DNA of 64,000 nt from DATLGB01 sp963726825 (GCA_963726825.1 CAVSDT010000002.1:806001-870000), one strand, 5' to 3'. Shown: positions 10,379-19,704, counted from the stretch's first letter. Translations and numbers: made by a program. Notes: a model not told the origin generated them from the sequence alone.

Positions 10379-11086
10379 CTAGCGGGCGCGGGTGGGTTCA
10401 GGGTAGACCTCGGCCGGGTCGGCGCCGACGGCGGCCTTCGCCTGGCGGGCGCTGTCACCGACGAGGATCTCCATGGCGCCGGCGGCGACGCCGGCCAGCG
10501 CGTCGGCCACGACCTCCTCCGGGGCGAGCTTCGGGCCGTCGTAGGACGCCATCATGTCCGTGTCGGCGGCGCCGAGGTGCAGCCCCGAGACCGCGGTGCC
10601 CTGGCCCGCGAGCTCGATGCGGATGCCGTTGGTCAGGCTCCACTCGGCCGCCTTGGCCGCGCTGTAGGCGGTGGAGCCGTCGAAGGAGACCCACGACAGG
10701 GACGAGAGGACGTTCAGGATCGCGCCGCCGCCGTTGGCCGCGAGCACCGGAGCGAAGGCGCGCACGACGGCCAGCGTGCCGAAGACGTGGGTGTCGAACT
10801 CGAGGCGGATCTGGTCGAGGTCGCCCGTGACGAGGTTGGTGGCGGTCGCGACGCCGGCGTTGTTGATCAGGAGGTCCACGTCGGCGGCGTGACGCGCGGC
10901 GGCGACGACGGACGCGGGGTCGGTGATGTCGATGGCGATCGGGGTCACGCCCTCGAGGTCGACGGCGCCCGGGTCGCGGGCCCCGGCGTGGACGGTCGCG
11001 CCCTGATCGCGGAGCTGGCGGGCGAACTCGCGGCCGAGGCCGCGATTGGCGCCGGTGACGAGGGCGGTGCTGCTCGACAGGTCCAT
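10379..11086 (-). CDS. SDR-family oxidoreductase
   Basis: A 235-residue classical short-chain dehydrogenase/reductase. The cofactor motif TGANRGLG (about residues 10-17), the NNAG structural motif, the catalytic Ser in LSSLSW and the YSAAK catalytic pair are all present. The Asp in IDITDP suggests adenine-ring contact. The ATG chosen sits 7 nt behind a TACGGT box. An in-frame ATG 20 codons upstream lies beyond that box and adds a non-conserved extension. It is divergent from the aldehyde dehydrogenase gene across 58 bp, so the two may share control. The substrate is unknown. Confidence 0.9.
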   Translation of the reverse strand: MDLSSSTALVTGANRGLGREFARQLRDQGATVHAGARDPGAVDLEGVTPIAIDITDPASVVAAARHAADVDLLINNAGVATATNLVTGDLDQIRLEFDTHVFGTLAVVRAFAPVLAANGGGAILNVLSSLSWVSFDGSTAYSAAKAAEWSLTNGIRIELAGQGTAVSGLHLGAADTDMMASYDGPKLAPEEVVADALAGVAAGAMEILVGDSARQAKAAVGADPAEVYPEPTRAR

Positions 11087-11093
11087 GCGACCC

Positions 11094-11099
11094 ACCGTA
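11094..11099 (-). promoter_or_regulatory. -10 box of leaderless promoter (SDR gene)
   Basis: TACGGT ends 7 nt before the ATG of the SDR gene. A second box, TACCGT, at 11106-11111 on the plus strand faces the aldehyde dehydrogenase gene, giving two back-to-back promoters. Confidence 0.5.
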
Positions 11100-11144
11100 G
11101 ACCGGTACCGTGAGCCCGAGCACCCAAGACCCACAGGAGAGAGC

Positions 11145-12521
11145 ATGGCTGACTACGCCGTCGTCGACCCCGCCACCGGCGAGACGATCCAGGAGTACCC
11201 GACGATCAGCGACGATCAGCTGAAGGACGCGATCGGCCGCGCCGACACCGCCCATCGCGAGTGGTCGCGCCAGACGACGGTCGCCGAGCGCGCCGCGCTC
11301 GTGCGCCGCATCGCCGAGCTGCACGAGGAGCGCCGCCAGGAGCTGGCCGAGATCATCGTCCGCGAGATGGGCAAGCCGATCGAGCAGTCCCTCGGCGAGA
11401 TCGACTTCTGCGTCGCGATCTACACCTACTACGCCGACAACGCCGAGCAGCTGATGGCCGACGAGCCGATCGACCTGCTCGAGGGCGAGGGCTCGGCCTT
11501 CATCCGCCGCTCCTCCGTCGGCGTCCTGCTCGGCATCATGCCGTGGAACTACCCCTACTACCAGGTGGCTCGCTTCGCCGGCCCGAACCTGGTGATCGGC
11601 AACACGGTCCTGCTCAAGCACGCGCCGCAGTGCCCGGAGTCCTCGGCCGCGATCGAGCAGCTCTACCAGGACGCGGGTGTCCCGGCCGACGCGTACATCA
11701 ACATCTACGCGACCAACGACCAGATCGAGTGGGTGATCGCCGACCGGCGCGTGCAGGGCGTCTCGGTCACCGGCTCCGAGCGCGCCGGTGCGGCCGTCGC
11801 CGAGATCGCCGGGCGCAACCTCAAGAAGGTCGTGCTCGAGCTGGGCGGCTCGGATCCGTTCATCCTGCTCGCCGCCGACGACATGGACGCCGTCGTGGAG
11901 TCCGCGGTGGGCGGGCGCCTGGAGAACGGCGGGCAGGCCTGCAACGCCGCCAAGCGCTTCATCGTGCTCGACGAGCTCTACGAGCCGTTCATGGAGAAGT
12001 TCACCGCGGCGCTCACCGGCGTCAAGCCGGGCGACCCGAAGTCGCCCGACACCGCGCTCGGCCCCCTGTCCTCCCAGCTCGCGACGGAGCGTCTCGACGA
12101 CCAGGTCAAGCGTGCCACCGAGCAGGGCGCCGAGCTGGTCGCCGGCGGTGGCCACGAGGGCAACTTCTACAACACGGCGATCCTCACCGGGATCACCAAG
12201 GACAACGAGGCCTACGGCGAGGAGTTCTTCGGCCCGGTCGCCTCGGTCTACAAGGTCGACTCCGAGGACGCGGCGATCGAGCTCGCCAACGACACCCGCT
12301 TCGGGCTCGGCTCCTACGTCTTCACCAACGACGAGGAGCAGGCGCTGCGCGTCGCCGACCGCATCGAGGCCGGCATGGTGTTCATCAACGCCGTCGGCGC
12401 CGAGGGCGCCGAGCTGCCCTTCGGCGGCGTGAAGGCCTCGGGCTTCGGCCGCGAGCTCGGCCGCTTCGGCGCCGACGAGTTCGTCAACAAGAAGATGATC
12501 CGCGTCACGCCGGCGCGCTGA
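11145..12521 (+). CDS. NAD(P)-dependent aldehyde dehydrogenase (succinate-semialdehyde type)
   Basis: A 458-residue aldehyde dehydrogenase oxidising an aldehyde to the acid. It opens with ADYAVVDPATGE and has the general base Glu in LELGGSDPF and the nucleophile Cys in GGQACNAAKRF. The cofactor-site segment MPWNYPYYQ is also present. Overall it resembles succinate-semialdehyde dehydrogenases of the short (about 455-residue) form. The ATG is preceded by an ACAGGAGAGAG ribosome-binding site at good spacing, unlike most first genes here. It stands alone between divergent and convergent neighbours, so its pathway is not indicated by context. Confidence 0.92.
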   Translation: MADYAVVDPATGETIQEYPTISDDQLKDAIGRADTAHREWSRQTTVAERAALVRRIAELHEERRQELAEIIVREMGKPIEQSLGEIDFCVAIYTYYADNAEQLMADEPIDLLEGEGSAFIRRSSVGVLLGIMPWNYPYYQVARFAGPNLVIGNTVLLKHAPQCPESSAAIEQLYQDAGVPADAYINIYATNDQIEWVIADRRVQGVSVTGSERAGAAVAEIAGRNLKKVVLELGGSDPFILLAADDMDAVVESAVGGRLENGGQACNAAKRFIVLDELYEPFMEKFTAALTGVKPGDPKSPDTALGPLSSQLATERLDDQVKRATEQGAELVAGGGHEGNFYNTAILTGITKDNEAYGEEFFGPVASVYKVDSEDAAIELANDTRFGLGSYVFTNDEEQALRVADRIEAGMVFINAVGAEGAELPFGGVKASGFGRELGRFGADEFVNKKMIRVTPAR

Positions 12522-12557
12522 CGCGGCCGCCCGTGAGCGGCTGACGGGTCGCGGGCG

Positions 12558-13997
12558 CTAGGGGACCAGGAGCCCCGGCGCCGCGCCCAGCGCATCCGCG
12601 CCCAGTGCCGGCGGATCGACCGGCACGGGCGCCGGTGCGGTGAGGTGCACGAGCACGAAGCCGTGCGGCAGCTGAACCGTCTCGGCCGGCGTGAAGCCGG
12701 TCGGGGCGAGACGGGCGGCGCTGGGCTCGAGCGCCCGCCGCGTGGTGCGCCGCGGGGGGATCGCGACCCACAGCCCCGCCGTCGCGACGGGGCCCGCGGC
12801 GGGCCGCCGGCCCAGGTAGCGGCCGGCGGCGGGGCCCTCGATGCCCGGGTCGACGACCACCGGCTCACTGCCGGCCCGCGCGGCGATCACGGGCGCGGCG
12901 GTGCGCCAGTCGGGCTTCTCGAAGCGCCAGTCGGTCTGCACCCACACCGTCGCCACGGTGGCCACGAGCAGGGCCAGGACGAGCGGGACCGCGTGCAGGC
13001 GCACGAGCCCGTACGCGGCCACGGCGGCCACCAGCGGCCAGGCGACGAGCACGTTGCGCATGTAGAAGCTGCGGTCGATCCCGAGCAGGAGCAGCAGGGC
13101 GGGGACGGCGATCACGAACGCGGCGAGGCCCGCGAGGAGGGCGATCCCGCCGTGGCGGCGCCGGGCCGCGAGGCCCAGCCCGGCGAGCACTCCGCCCACG
13201 AGCAGGAGCAGGCCCGCCGCCTCCAACCACGCGGCGGGCGGGTTCGGGCCGAGCGCGAACTGGCGCACCGTCTGCTGCAGGCGCACGCCGGCCGGGAGCT
13301 GCTCGATGTAGCCGGCCCGCCCGTCGCGCTGCTCGAGCACGAGGGGGACCAGCGGCGCGGCGAGGACGACCACCCCGGCGCAGGCGAGAAGGACGTCCCG
13401 GCGCCGGCCCCGCAAGCGCCAGAGCAGCACGGCGGCCTCCGAGAGCAGCAGGAACGCGGCGAAGTAGTGCGTCCAGGCGCAGGCGGCGGCGGTGAGCACC
13501 CACGGGACGAGCCGCCGGGCCGTGGGCTGCTCGAGCACCCGCGCGAGCAGCCACACGCTCAGCGTGCCGAGCAGGACGAACCACGCGTAGGCCCGCGCCT
13601 CGACGGCGTACCAGACCAGCACGGGGCCCGTGGCGCACAGCCAGGCCGTCGCCGTCGCCACGCGCCGGCCCGCGAACGGCCGCACGGCGAGGAAGGCGGC
13701 GGGAACGGTGAGGATCCCGGCGACCACGGATCCCAGCCGCAGCAGCGCGTCGGACCCGGACCCGGACGCGGTCACGAGCAGCCAGTCGATCACGGAGGAC
13801 AGCGGGGGCGTCGACTCGGTGGCCGCGACCGCCGGCCACACGTCCCCGAGACGGGGCTGCAGCGCGATGGTGCGGGTGAAGACCTCGTCGAGCCAGAGGC
13901 TCTGATGGCCGATGAACGGCAGCCGCAGCGCGGCGGCGACCAGCGTCGCGAGCCCGACGAGGTGCAGCCGGACGTGCCGATCCCTCGCCAGGTCCAC
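12558..13997 (-). CDS. GT-C type glycosyltransferase, family 39-like membrane protein
   Basis: A 479-residue polytopic protein of the GT-C superfamily (dolichyl- or polyprenyl-phosphate-mannose protein mannosyltransferase / ArnT-like). After the first hydrophobic span comes SLWLDEVFTRTIAL, with the Asp-Glu pair expected in the first external loop, and about ten further spans follow. Such enzymes move a sugar from a lipid carrier to a protein or polymer outside the membrane. The GTG start is the most plausible, because the upstream in-frame extension crosses the palindrome shared with the rph promoter. The start is uncertain, since a GATACT box abuts it. It is divergent from the rifamycin phosphotransferase gene. 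Confidence 0.78.
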   Translation of the reverse strand: MDLARDRHVRLHLVGLATLVAAALRLPFIGHQSLWLDEVFTRTIALQPRLGDVWPAVAATESTPPLSSVIDWLLVTASGSGSDALLRLGSVVAGILTVPAAFLAVRPFAGRRVATATAWLCATGPVLVWYAVEARAYAWFVLLGTLSVWLLARVLEQPTARRLVPWVLTAAACAWTHYFAAFLLLSEAAVLLWRLRGRRRDVLLACAGVVVLAAPLVPLVLEQRDGRAGYIEQLPAGVRLQQTVRQFALGPNPPAAWLEAAGLLLLVGGVLAGLGLAARRRHGGIALLAGLAAFVIAVPALLLLLGIDRSFYMRNVLVAWPLVAAVAAYGLVRLHAVPLVLALLVATVATVWVQTDWRFEKPDWRTAAPVIAARAGSEPVVVDPGIEGPAAGRYLGRRPAAGPVATAGLWVAIPPRRTTRRALEPSAARLAPTGFTPAETVQLPHGFVLVHLTAPAPVPVDPPALGADALGAAPGLLVP

Positions 13998-14008
13998 AGT
14001 ATCCCCGC

Positions 14009-14035
14009 CCGGGGGGCTTGTTTCAAGCCCCCCGG
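14009..14035. promoter_or_regulatory. rifamycin-associated element (RAE)-like inverted repeat
   Basis: A 12-bp perfect inverted repeat around a TTT centre. Its 19-bp core, GGGGCTTGTTTCAAGCCCC (14013-14031), equals the published RAE consensus as I recall it (GGGGCTTG-3 nt-CAAGCCCC), except for the three central bases. It lies 45 bp before the rph ATG and overlaps a possible -35 (TTGTTT, 14018-14023). A possible -10 CACAAT sits at 14043-14048, with a 19-bp spacer. RAE marks genes induced by rifamycins in actinomycetes. It is not a terminator, because it lies between two divergent starts. Confidence 0.8.
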
Positions 14036-14080
14036 TGTGTCTCACAATGCCCTGCTGCAAGCGACGACGGGAGCAGCAGG

Positions 14081-16630
14081 ATGGCGATGCAGGCACAGAC
14101 GGCGACGGGGGCCCTGACCCTCCGCCTCGACGCGATCGACGCGACGCAGGTCGCCCTGGCGGGGGGCAAGGGGGCCAACCTCGGGGAGCTCACGCACGTC
14201 CCCGGGGTCCGGGTGCCGCCGGGCTTCTGCGTGACGACGGCGGTCCTGCGCCGGGTCATGGAGGACGCGCCGGGACTGGCCGGGCCCCTGCAGCGGCTGG
14301 CCGGAGTGCGCGCGGAGGACCGGGACGGGATCGCCCGATGGAGCGCGGCGGCCCGTCGGGCCATCGAGGCCGCCGGCGTCCCCGACGACGCCGCTGCGGC
14401 GATCGTCGCCGCGCTCAGCGAGGAGGGGGCGGACGCCGCGTACGCCGTCCGCTCCAGCGCCACCGCGGAGGACCTTCCCTCGGCGTCGTTCGCCGGGCAG
14501 CAGGACTCGTTCCTGGGCGTGGTGGGGGCCGCCGCCGTGCTCGAGCACGTCAGCCGGTGCTGGGCCTCGCTGTTCACGGCGCGGGCCGTCGCCTACCGCC
14601 GGCGCCAGGGTCTCGACGACCGGCAGGTCGGGATGGCGGTCGTCGTCCAGCGGATGGTGCCCGCCGAGGCGTCGGGTGTCCTCTTCACCGCCGACCCGCG
14701 CACGTCGGACCGCCGGACGAGCACCGTGGAGGCCGTCCGCGGCCTCGGCGAGGGCCTCGTCTCCGGTGCGGTGACCCCGGACGGGCACGCCGTCCGCGAC
14801 GGCGCGGTGGTGCAGCGCACCGCCGCCGGGACCGATCGGGTGCTCACCGACGCCCAGGCCGTGGCGCTCGCGGCGCTGGGGCGACGGATCGAGGCGCACT
14901 TCGGCGCCCCCCAGGACATCGAGTGGTGCCTGGCCGACGACGAGGTGCACGTGGTCCAGAGCCGGCCGATCACCACGCTGTTCCCCGTCCCGGACGCCGG
15001 CGACGGCTTCAAGCACGTCTTCGTCTCCGTCGGGCACCAGCAGATGATGACCGACCCGATGAGAGCGCTCGGCCTCTCGCTGCAGCAGGCGGTGGCCCGC
15101 CCCGTCATGCACGCGGCCGCCGGGCGGGTGTTCGTCGACGTCTTCGGCGGGCTCTCCACCCCGGGGACGCGCGAGGCCGTCCTGCAGGCGCTCGGCGCCT
15201 CGGACCCGTTGACCGGCGACGCGCTGCAGGCCGTCCTCGACGACGGCGACTTCGTCGGTGCGCAGCCCGGTGACGGCCCGGCCGGCGCGGTCCCGCCGCC
15301 CCACCCGGAGCTGCTGGACCCCGACCCCGCGATCGTGGCGGAGCTCGTCGCCGACAAGGCGGCCGCCAACGCCGCCGTCGCCCGGGCGATCGCCGGGCGG
15401 ACGGGCGCCGAGCTGGTGGACTTCGTCGTCGCCGACGTCGCCGAGCTCAAGGAGGACCTGGCGGATCCGCGCAGCCGGCCCGTGTACATGACGGCGATGG
15501 ACGCCTCGGCGTGGTTGAACGAGCACATGGCGCTGTGGCTGGGGGAGAAGGGCGTGGCCGACGTCCTCACGCAGTCGGTCCCCGACAACGTCACCTCGCA
15601 GATGGGCCTTGCGCTGCTGGACGTCGCCGACGTCATCCGTCCCCATCCGGCGGTCGCCGCCCACCTCGAGCAGGCGACGGACGACGGGTTGCTCAGCGGC
15701 CTGGACACGCTGGAGGGCGGCCCGCAGGTGCGGGCGGCGATCGAGGGGTTCCTGGCGGTCCACGGCATGCGCTGCCCGGGCGAGCTCGACATCACCCGGC
15801 CGCGCTGGGCCGAGCGGCCGGCCGCCGTGGTCGCGCTGCTGCTCGCCAACGTGCGGGCGTTCGCGCCGGGGGAGGCCGGACGGCGCTTCGAGCGGGGCCG
15901 CGCAGCGGCGGCGGCCAAGGAGCGCGACCTGCTGCAGCGACTGCGGGCCCTTCCCGACGGGGAGGCGAAGGCCGCGCAGACGAAGCTCATGATCGACCGG
16001 GTGCGGACCTTCATCGGCTACCGCGAGCACCCCAAGTACGCCTGGATGGGCCGCTACCTCGTCTACAAGCAGGCGCTGATGGGGGAGGCCGACCGGCTCG
16101 TCGCCGCCGGGGTGCTCGCGGACCGCGACGACCTGCTGCACCTCACCCTCGAGGAGCTGCGGGTCGTCGTCCGCACGCACGCGGCGGACGCGGAGCTGAT
16201 CGCCGCGCGCAGACGGGCCCACCGCGACAACGGCGCGCTCACCCCGCCCCGCGTGATCACGTCCGCGGGGCACGTCCCCACCCCCACCTACCACCGCGAT
16301 GACGTCCCGGCCGGCGCACTGCCGGGGCTCCCGGTCTCCAGCGGCGTCGCAGAGGGGCGGGCGCGCGTCGTCCTCGACGTCGCCGACGCCGACCTCGAGC
16401 CGGGCGACATCCTCGTCACCGTCGGCACCGATCCCTCCTGGACGCCGCTGTTCCTCGCCGCCGCCGCCCTCGTCACCGAGGTCGGCGGCCTGATGACCCA
16501 CGGCGCGGTGATCGCCCGTGAGTACGGCCTGCCCGCCGTGGTGGCGGTGCAGGATGCGACCCGCCTGATCCCCGACGGCCGGCGGATCCGAGTGCACGGG
16601 ACCGAGGGCTGGGTCGAGCTCCTGCCGTGA
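14081..16630 (+). CDS. rph: rifamycin-inactivating phosphotransferase (Rph) homologue
   Basis: An 849-residue dikinase. The N-terminal ATP-grasp domain (AGGKGANLGEL near the start, then RSSATAEDLPSASFAGQQD) is followed by a middle domain opening with SVGHQQMMTDPMRALGLS, then a C-terminal swivelling His domain, GGLMTHGAVIAREYGLP, with the phosphohistidine near residue 807. In PEP synthase the His domain is central and a PEP-binding barrel follows. Here the His domain is last and the middle part matches the rifamycin-binding domain, so Rph is the better call. Rph transfers the beta-phosphate of ATP to a rifamycin hydroxyl. The upstream RAE-like repeat supports the assignment and implies rifamycin induction. 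The ATG six bases downstream is an alternative start. Confidence 0.87.
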   Translation: MAMQAQTATGALTLRLDAIDATQVALAGGKGANLGELTHVPGVRVPPGFCVTTAVLRRVMEDAPGLAGPLQRLAGVRAEDRDGIARWSAAARRAIEAAGVPDDAAAAIVAALSEEGADAAYAVRSSATAEDLPSASFAGQQDSFLGVVGAAAVLEHVSRCWASLFTARAVAYRRRQGLDDRQVGMAVVVQRMVPAEASGVLFTADPRTSDRRTSTVEAVRGLGEGLVSGAVTPDGHAVRDGAVVQRTAAGTDRVLTDAQAVALAALGRRIEAHFGAPQDIEWCLADDEVHVVQSRPITTLFPVPDAGDGFKHVFVSVGHQQMMTDPMRALGLSLQQAVARPVMHAAAGRVFVDVFGGLSTPGTREAVLQALGASDPLTGDALQAVLDDGDFVGAQPGDGPAGAVPPPHPELLDPDPAIVAELVADKAAANAAVARAIAGRTGAELVDFVVADVAELKEDLADPRSRPVYMTAMDASAWLNEHMALWLGEKGVADVLTQSVPDNVTSQMGLALLDVADVIRPHPAVAAHLEQATDDGLLSGLDTLEGGPQVRAAIEGFLAVHGMRCPGELDITRPRWAERPAAVVALLLANVRAFAPGEAGRRFERGRAAAAAKERDLLQRLRALPDGEAKAAQTKLMIDRVRTFIGYREHPKYAWMGRYLVYKQALMGEADRLVAAGVLADRDDLLHLTLEELRVVVRTHAADAELIAARRRAHRDNGALTPPRVITSAGHVPTPTYHRDDVPAGALPGLPVSSGVAEGRARVVLDVADADLEPGDILVTVGTDPSWTPLFLAAAALVTEVGGLMTHGAVIAREYGLPAVVAVQDATRLIPDGRRIRVHGTEGWVELLP

Positions 16631-16634
16631 ACCG

Positions 16635-16677
16635 CCGCCCCGAGGCGTCGGGCTGCGGGCCGTGTCAGCCGGGGCGG
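16635..16677. terminator. possible shared hairpin at convergent ends
   Basis: An 8-bp inverted repeat (CCGCCCCG / CGGGGCGG) with a 27-nt loop, between the convergent rph and antiporter genes. It has no T-run and reaches into the antiporter stop, so support is weak. Confidence 0.25.
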
Positions 16678-18215
16678 AGGTCCTCGACGTCGAGGGCGCG
16701 CTGGAGCTCGCGCAGCAGCTCGCCGTTGACCGCCCCGCTGCGGCGCAGCCGCAGGAGCTCCGCGCGCTGGGCCTCGACCGCCTCGCGCCGGAGCGCGCCG
16801 ATCACCTCCGGACCGGTCTCCGCCTGCGCCCCGTCCTCGAGCTGTCGCGCACGCGAGGCGTAGTGCTCGCGCACCCGGGCGACGGGGTCGGCGGGCAGGT
16901 CCTGCTCGGCCGCCAGGGCGTCGACGCGGGCGACGGCCGCAGCGGCGAGCGCGGCCCGCGCGCGCCGCTCGCCCTCGGCGTCCTCGCCCGCGCCACGCAG
17001 GCCCGCGGCGCGCAGGAGCGCCGGCAGGGCGAGCGCGGGCACCACGAGCAGGATCACGACGGCCGCGACGGTCACGACCACGATCGTGCTCCGCTCGGGG
17101 AAGACCACCCCGTCGACGGTCGCCGGGATCGACAGGGCGGCGGCCATCGACAGCGCGCCGCGCAGGCCCGAGACGGCCAGGATCAGCCGCTCCGGGCCGG
17201 AGAGGTGCGCGGCGAGATCTCGCCCGCGCGGGCCGGTCGCGCGGGCCGCCAACGGCAGACCGAACAGCCACAGGGCGCGGACGCCGACCGCCGCGATCAC
17301 CACGAGCGCCGTGATGCCCGCGAGCTCCCAGACCCCGCGCGTGGCCGGGTCGCCGAGCAGCGTGGCGAACTCGAGCCCGACGAGCAGGAACAGGATCGAC
17401 TCGCCGAGGAACTGCGCGACGGACCAGAAGGACTCACCGCCGATCCGCGTCCCGGGGCTGGCGATGTCGTCGCTGTGGCCCATCACGTAGCCGGCGAGGA
17501 CGACGGCGAGGACGCCCGAGACGCCCAGGCGCTCCGCCAGCAGGAAGGCGCCGTAGGCGAGCAGGACGGTGATGGCGGTCTCGAGCTCGAGCTCGTTGAG
17601 CCGGCGCCGGAGCTGGGCCGTCAGCCAGCCCAGCACGGCGCCGACGGCTGCGCCACCGAAGGCGATGAGGACGAAGTCGCCGAGGGCCGAGGCGAAGCCG
17701 AACGAGCCGCCGACCGCGACGATCGCGATGCGCAGCGCCGTCAGCGATGTGCCGTCGTTGATCAGGCTCTCACCCTCGAGGATCGTCGCCAGCCTGCCGG
17801 GCGCCCCGCTGGAGCGGATCACGGCACTGGCGGCGACGGGATCGGTGGCGGCCATCACGGCGCCGAGCACGAACGCCGCCGACCAGGGGATGCCGGCCAG
17901 GATGTGGACGGTGGCGCCGATCGCCCCGACCGTGGCGAGCACCAGGCCGAAGGCCAGCACGCCGATCGGTCGCCCGTCCGTCCGCACGTCGTGGAAGGCG
18001 AGGGTGAAGGCCGCCGGGTACAGGATCGGCGGGAGGAACACGACGAAGACGACCTCGGGGTCCAGGCGGACCTCCGGAGCGAACGGCAGCAGCCCGGCAC
18101 CGATGCCACCGAGCACGAGCGCGACGGGCGTCGGCACGTGTCGCAGCCGTCGCGCCGCGAGTGCGACGAGGACCACGGCCACCAGCAGCGCGACGAACAG
18201 CTCAGCTTGGTGCAC
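16665..18215 (-). CDS. cation:proton antiporter, CPA1/NhaP type
   Basis: A 516-residue sodium (or potassium)/proton antiporter of the inner membrane. About twelve hydrophobic segments occupy residues 5-390. The diagnostic ion-site region AATDPVAASAV, with the TD-PV signature, and LEGESLINDGTSL, with the second acidic/Asn-Asp site, are both present. A charged cytoplasmic tail of about 120 residues (ARAALAAAAVARVDALAAEQ and following) may gate activity. It begins at a GTG with GGGAG about 6 nt upstream. It follows the DUF2254 gene by about 40 bp on the same strand, so co-transcription is likely. It probably serves pH or salt homeostasis. Confidence 0.9.
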   Translation of the reverse strand: MHQAELFVALLVAVVLVALAARRLRHVPTPVALVLGGIGAGLLPFAPEVRLDPEVVFVVFLPPILYPAAFTLAFHDVRTDGRPIGVLAFGLVLATVGAIGATVHILAGIPWSAAFVLGAVMAATDPVAASAVIRSSGAPGRLATILEGESLINDGTSLTALRIAIVAVGGSFGFASALGDFVLIAFGGAAVGAVLGWLTAQLRRRLNELELETAITVLLAYGAFLLAERLGVSGVLAVVLAGYVMGHSDDIASPGTRIGGESFWSVAQFLGESILFLLVGLEFATLLGDPATRGVWELAGITALVVIAAVGVRALWLFGLPLAARATGPRGRDLAAHLSGPERLILAVSGLRGALSMAAALSIPATVDGVVFPERSTIVVVTVAAVVILLVVPALALPALLRAAGLRGAGEDAEGERRARAALAAAAVARVDALAAEQDLPADPVARVREHYASRARQLEDGAQAETGPEVIGALRREAVEAQRAELLRLRRSGAVNGELLRELQRALDVEDLRPG

Positions 18216-18254
18216 GACCGCTCCCGGATGTCGTCGGGCGGTCGCTCATGGCGT

Positions 18255-19556
18255 TCACCGCAGCCCCACGTCGGTCGGCGACGGTGGCGTGCCCTGCGCG
18301 GAGGTCGCCGGCCGCGCCGCGATCGCCCGCCGCAACGCGGGACGGTGCTCGGGCCGCGCCGCCGTCTCGAGATCGGCGAGGAGGACGTCGAGGCGGTACT
18401 GGATCCGTGGCGTGTCCTCCCCCCAGCGGGCGATCTCGTCGATCCCCAGCCGCAGGTACGCCTCGAAGTCCGGCTGGGGGACGTCGACGGCGAGGCGGCC
18501 GTCGCTGACCCGTTGGCGGGGCGCAAGCGGGCGAACGGCGAGCCGTCGCAGGACGTCGTGGATCTGGTCGATGACCTGCACGGCGGTGGTGGGGTCGTTG
18601 ATCCCCGGCGACAGCGCGCGCTCGGCGATGTCCACGAGCTGGCGCAGACCGAAGCCGACGTCGTCGTCGAGGCTGCGTTCGTCGCCGAGCTCGATCGCGG
18701 CGCGCAGCTGATCGACGGCCTCGATCGTCGCGCCGTGGACGACCAGCAGCGGCGCCCCGCCCGGCACGAACTCCCCGACGGCGCGCAGCAGGCAGACGCT
18801 CGCACCCCGCTCGTCGGCGAGGCGCTGGAGGGCGTCGTCGTCGATCGTGCGCACGATCCCCGGCCGGGCGGCCTCGACCCGCTGCGCCACCGGGCCGGTG
18901 GGGCGCAGGGCGGCTGTCGGTTCGGCGTCGGCCGGATGCGTGCGCTCCAGCAGCTCGCGGGTGTCGTCACCGATCGTCGAGATGATCGTCGCGGCGCGGA
19001 TCGACTGTGCGATGTGGTGGATGTAGCCGAGGAAGATCACGACGCTGGCGAGCACGAACACGAACGCGACGGTCACCGCCAGCTGGGGGACGAAGGGGTT
19101 GATCTGCGCGGTTCCGCGGACCGCGCGCAGCACCACGAGGGCGTAGACGAAGGTCGCGACGAAGATCCCCAGCGCGAGCTGGTTGAAGCGGTCCTGCAGG
19201 AACGTGCGCAGGACGCGGGGGGAGAACTGGCTGCTCGTGAGCTGCAGCACGACGATCGTGATCGAGAACACCAGGCCGGTGAACGAGATCATCGACGTGA
19301 TGATCGCCGAGAGGAGCGACCGCGCGCCCTCCGGACCGCCGCCGAACAGCAGGGGGAGGCTGCGCCCGGTGTCCAGGGACCGGTCGGCGCTGGCCAGTCC
19401 CAGACCCAGCGCGAACGCCAGCACCGCGCACAGCAGCGGCAGCGCCCAGAACTCGTCGCGCAGCCGGCGCCAGCCGCCGCTCAGCCGCGCGTACAGCGGA
19501 TGGCGCGTCGCGCCACCTGCGCCTTCCTCGGAACGACCTGCAGGCGCGGGGGACAC
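18255..19556 (-). CDS. DUF2254 domain membrane protein
   Basis: A 433-residue protein matching the DUF2254 family. A first span ALPLLCAVLAFALGLGLASA is followed by the conserved SAIITSMISFTGLVFSITIVV region and LTSSQFSPRVLRTFLQDR. Two more spans follow, then a soluble C-terminal half with GDDTRELLERTHP and SPGINDPTTAVQVIDQ. The function is unknown for the family. The GTG start has GAGGAG close upstream. It lies just before the CPA1 antiporter in the same direction, which hints at a shared role in ion or envelope balance (inference only). Confidence 0.85.
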   Translation of the reverse strand: MSPAPAGRSEEGAGGATRHPLYARLSGGWRRLRDEFWALPLLCAVLAFALGLGLASADRSLDTGRSLPLLFGGGPEGARSLLSAIITSMISFTGLVFSITIVVLQLTSSQFSPRVLRTFLQDRFNQLALGIFVATFVYALVVLRAVRGTAQINPFVPQLAVTVAFVFVLASVVIFLGYIHHIAQSIRAATIISTIGDDTRELLERTHPADAEPTAALRPTGPVAQRVEAARPGIVRTIDDDALQRLADERGASVCLLRAVGEFVPGGAPLLVVHGATIEAVDQLRAAIELGDERSLDDDVGFGLRQLVDIAERALSPGINDPTTAVQVIDQIHDVLRRLAVRPLAPRQRVSDGRLAVDVPQPDFEAYLRLGIDEIARWGEDTPRIQYRLDVLLADLETAARPEHRPALRRAIAARPATSAQGTPPSPTDVGLR

Positions 19557-19629
19557 GGGACTCCTCGGTGTGGCACGGCGTCGAGACGGCGAAGACGGGA
19601 GGGGGACGTTAGGGCCGCGAACCGAAGAA

Positions 19630-19652
19630 GGCCACCCCGCGACGGGGTGGCC
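19630..19652 (-). terminator. hairpin terminator after the 50-residue membrane peptide gene
   Basis: A 9-bp perfect stem (GGCCACCCC / GGGGTGGCC) with a 5-nt loop, followed on the minus strand by a modest T-rich stretch (TTCTTCGGTT). It lies between this small gene's stop and the DUF2254 start. Confidence 0.6.
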
Positions 19653-19704
19653 CTCGGTGCTGGGACGCAGACGACGGCGACCGAGCCGGCCCCGTCGTCA
19701 GGGG

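Noticed and set aside
14009..14035. Transcription terminator
   Set aside because: It lies between two divergent starts, not after any gene, and matches a known regulatory element.
14081..16630. Annotation as phosphoenolpyruvate synthase
   Set aside because: The His domain is C-terminal and no PEP-binding barrel follows. The domain order and middle motif fit rifamycin phosphotransferase.
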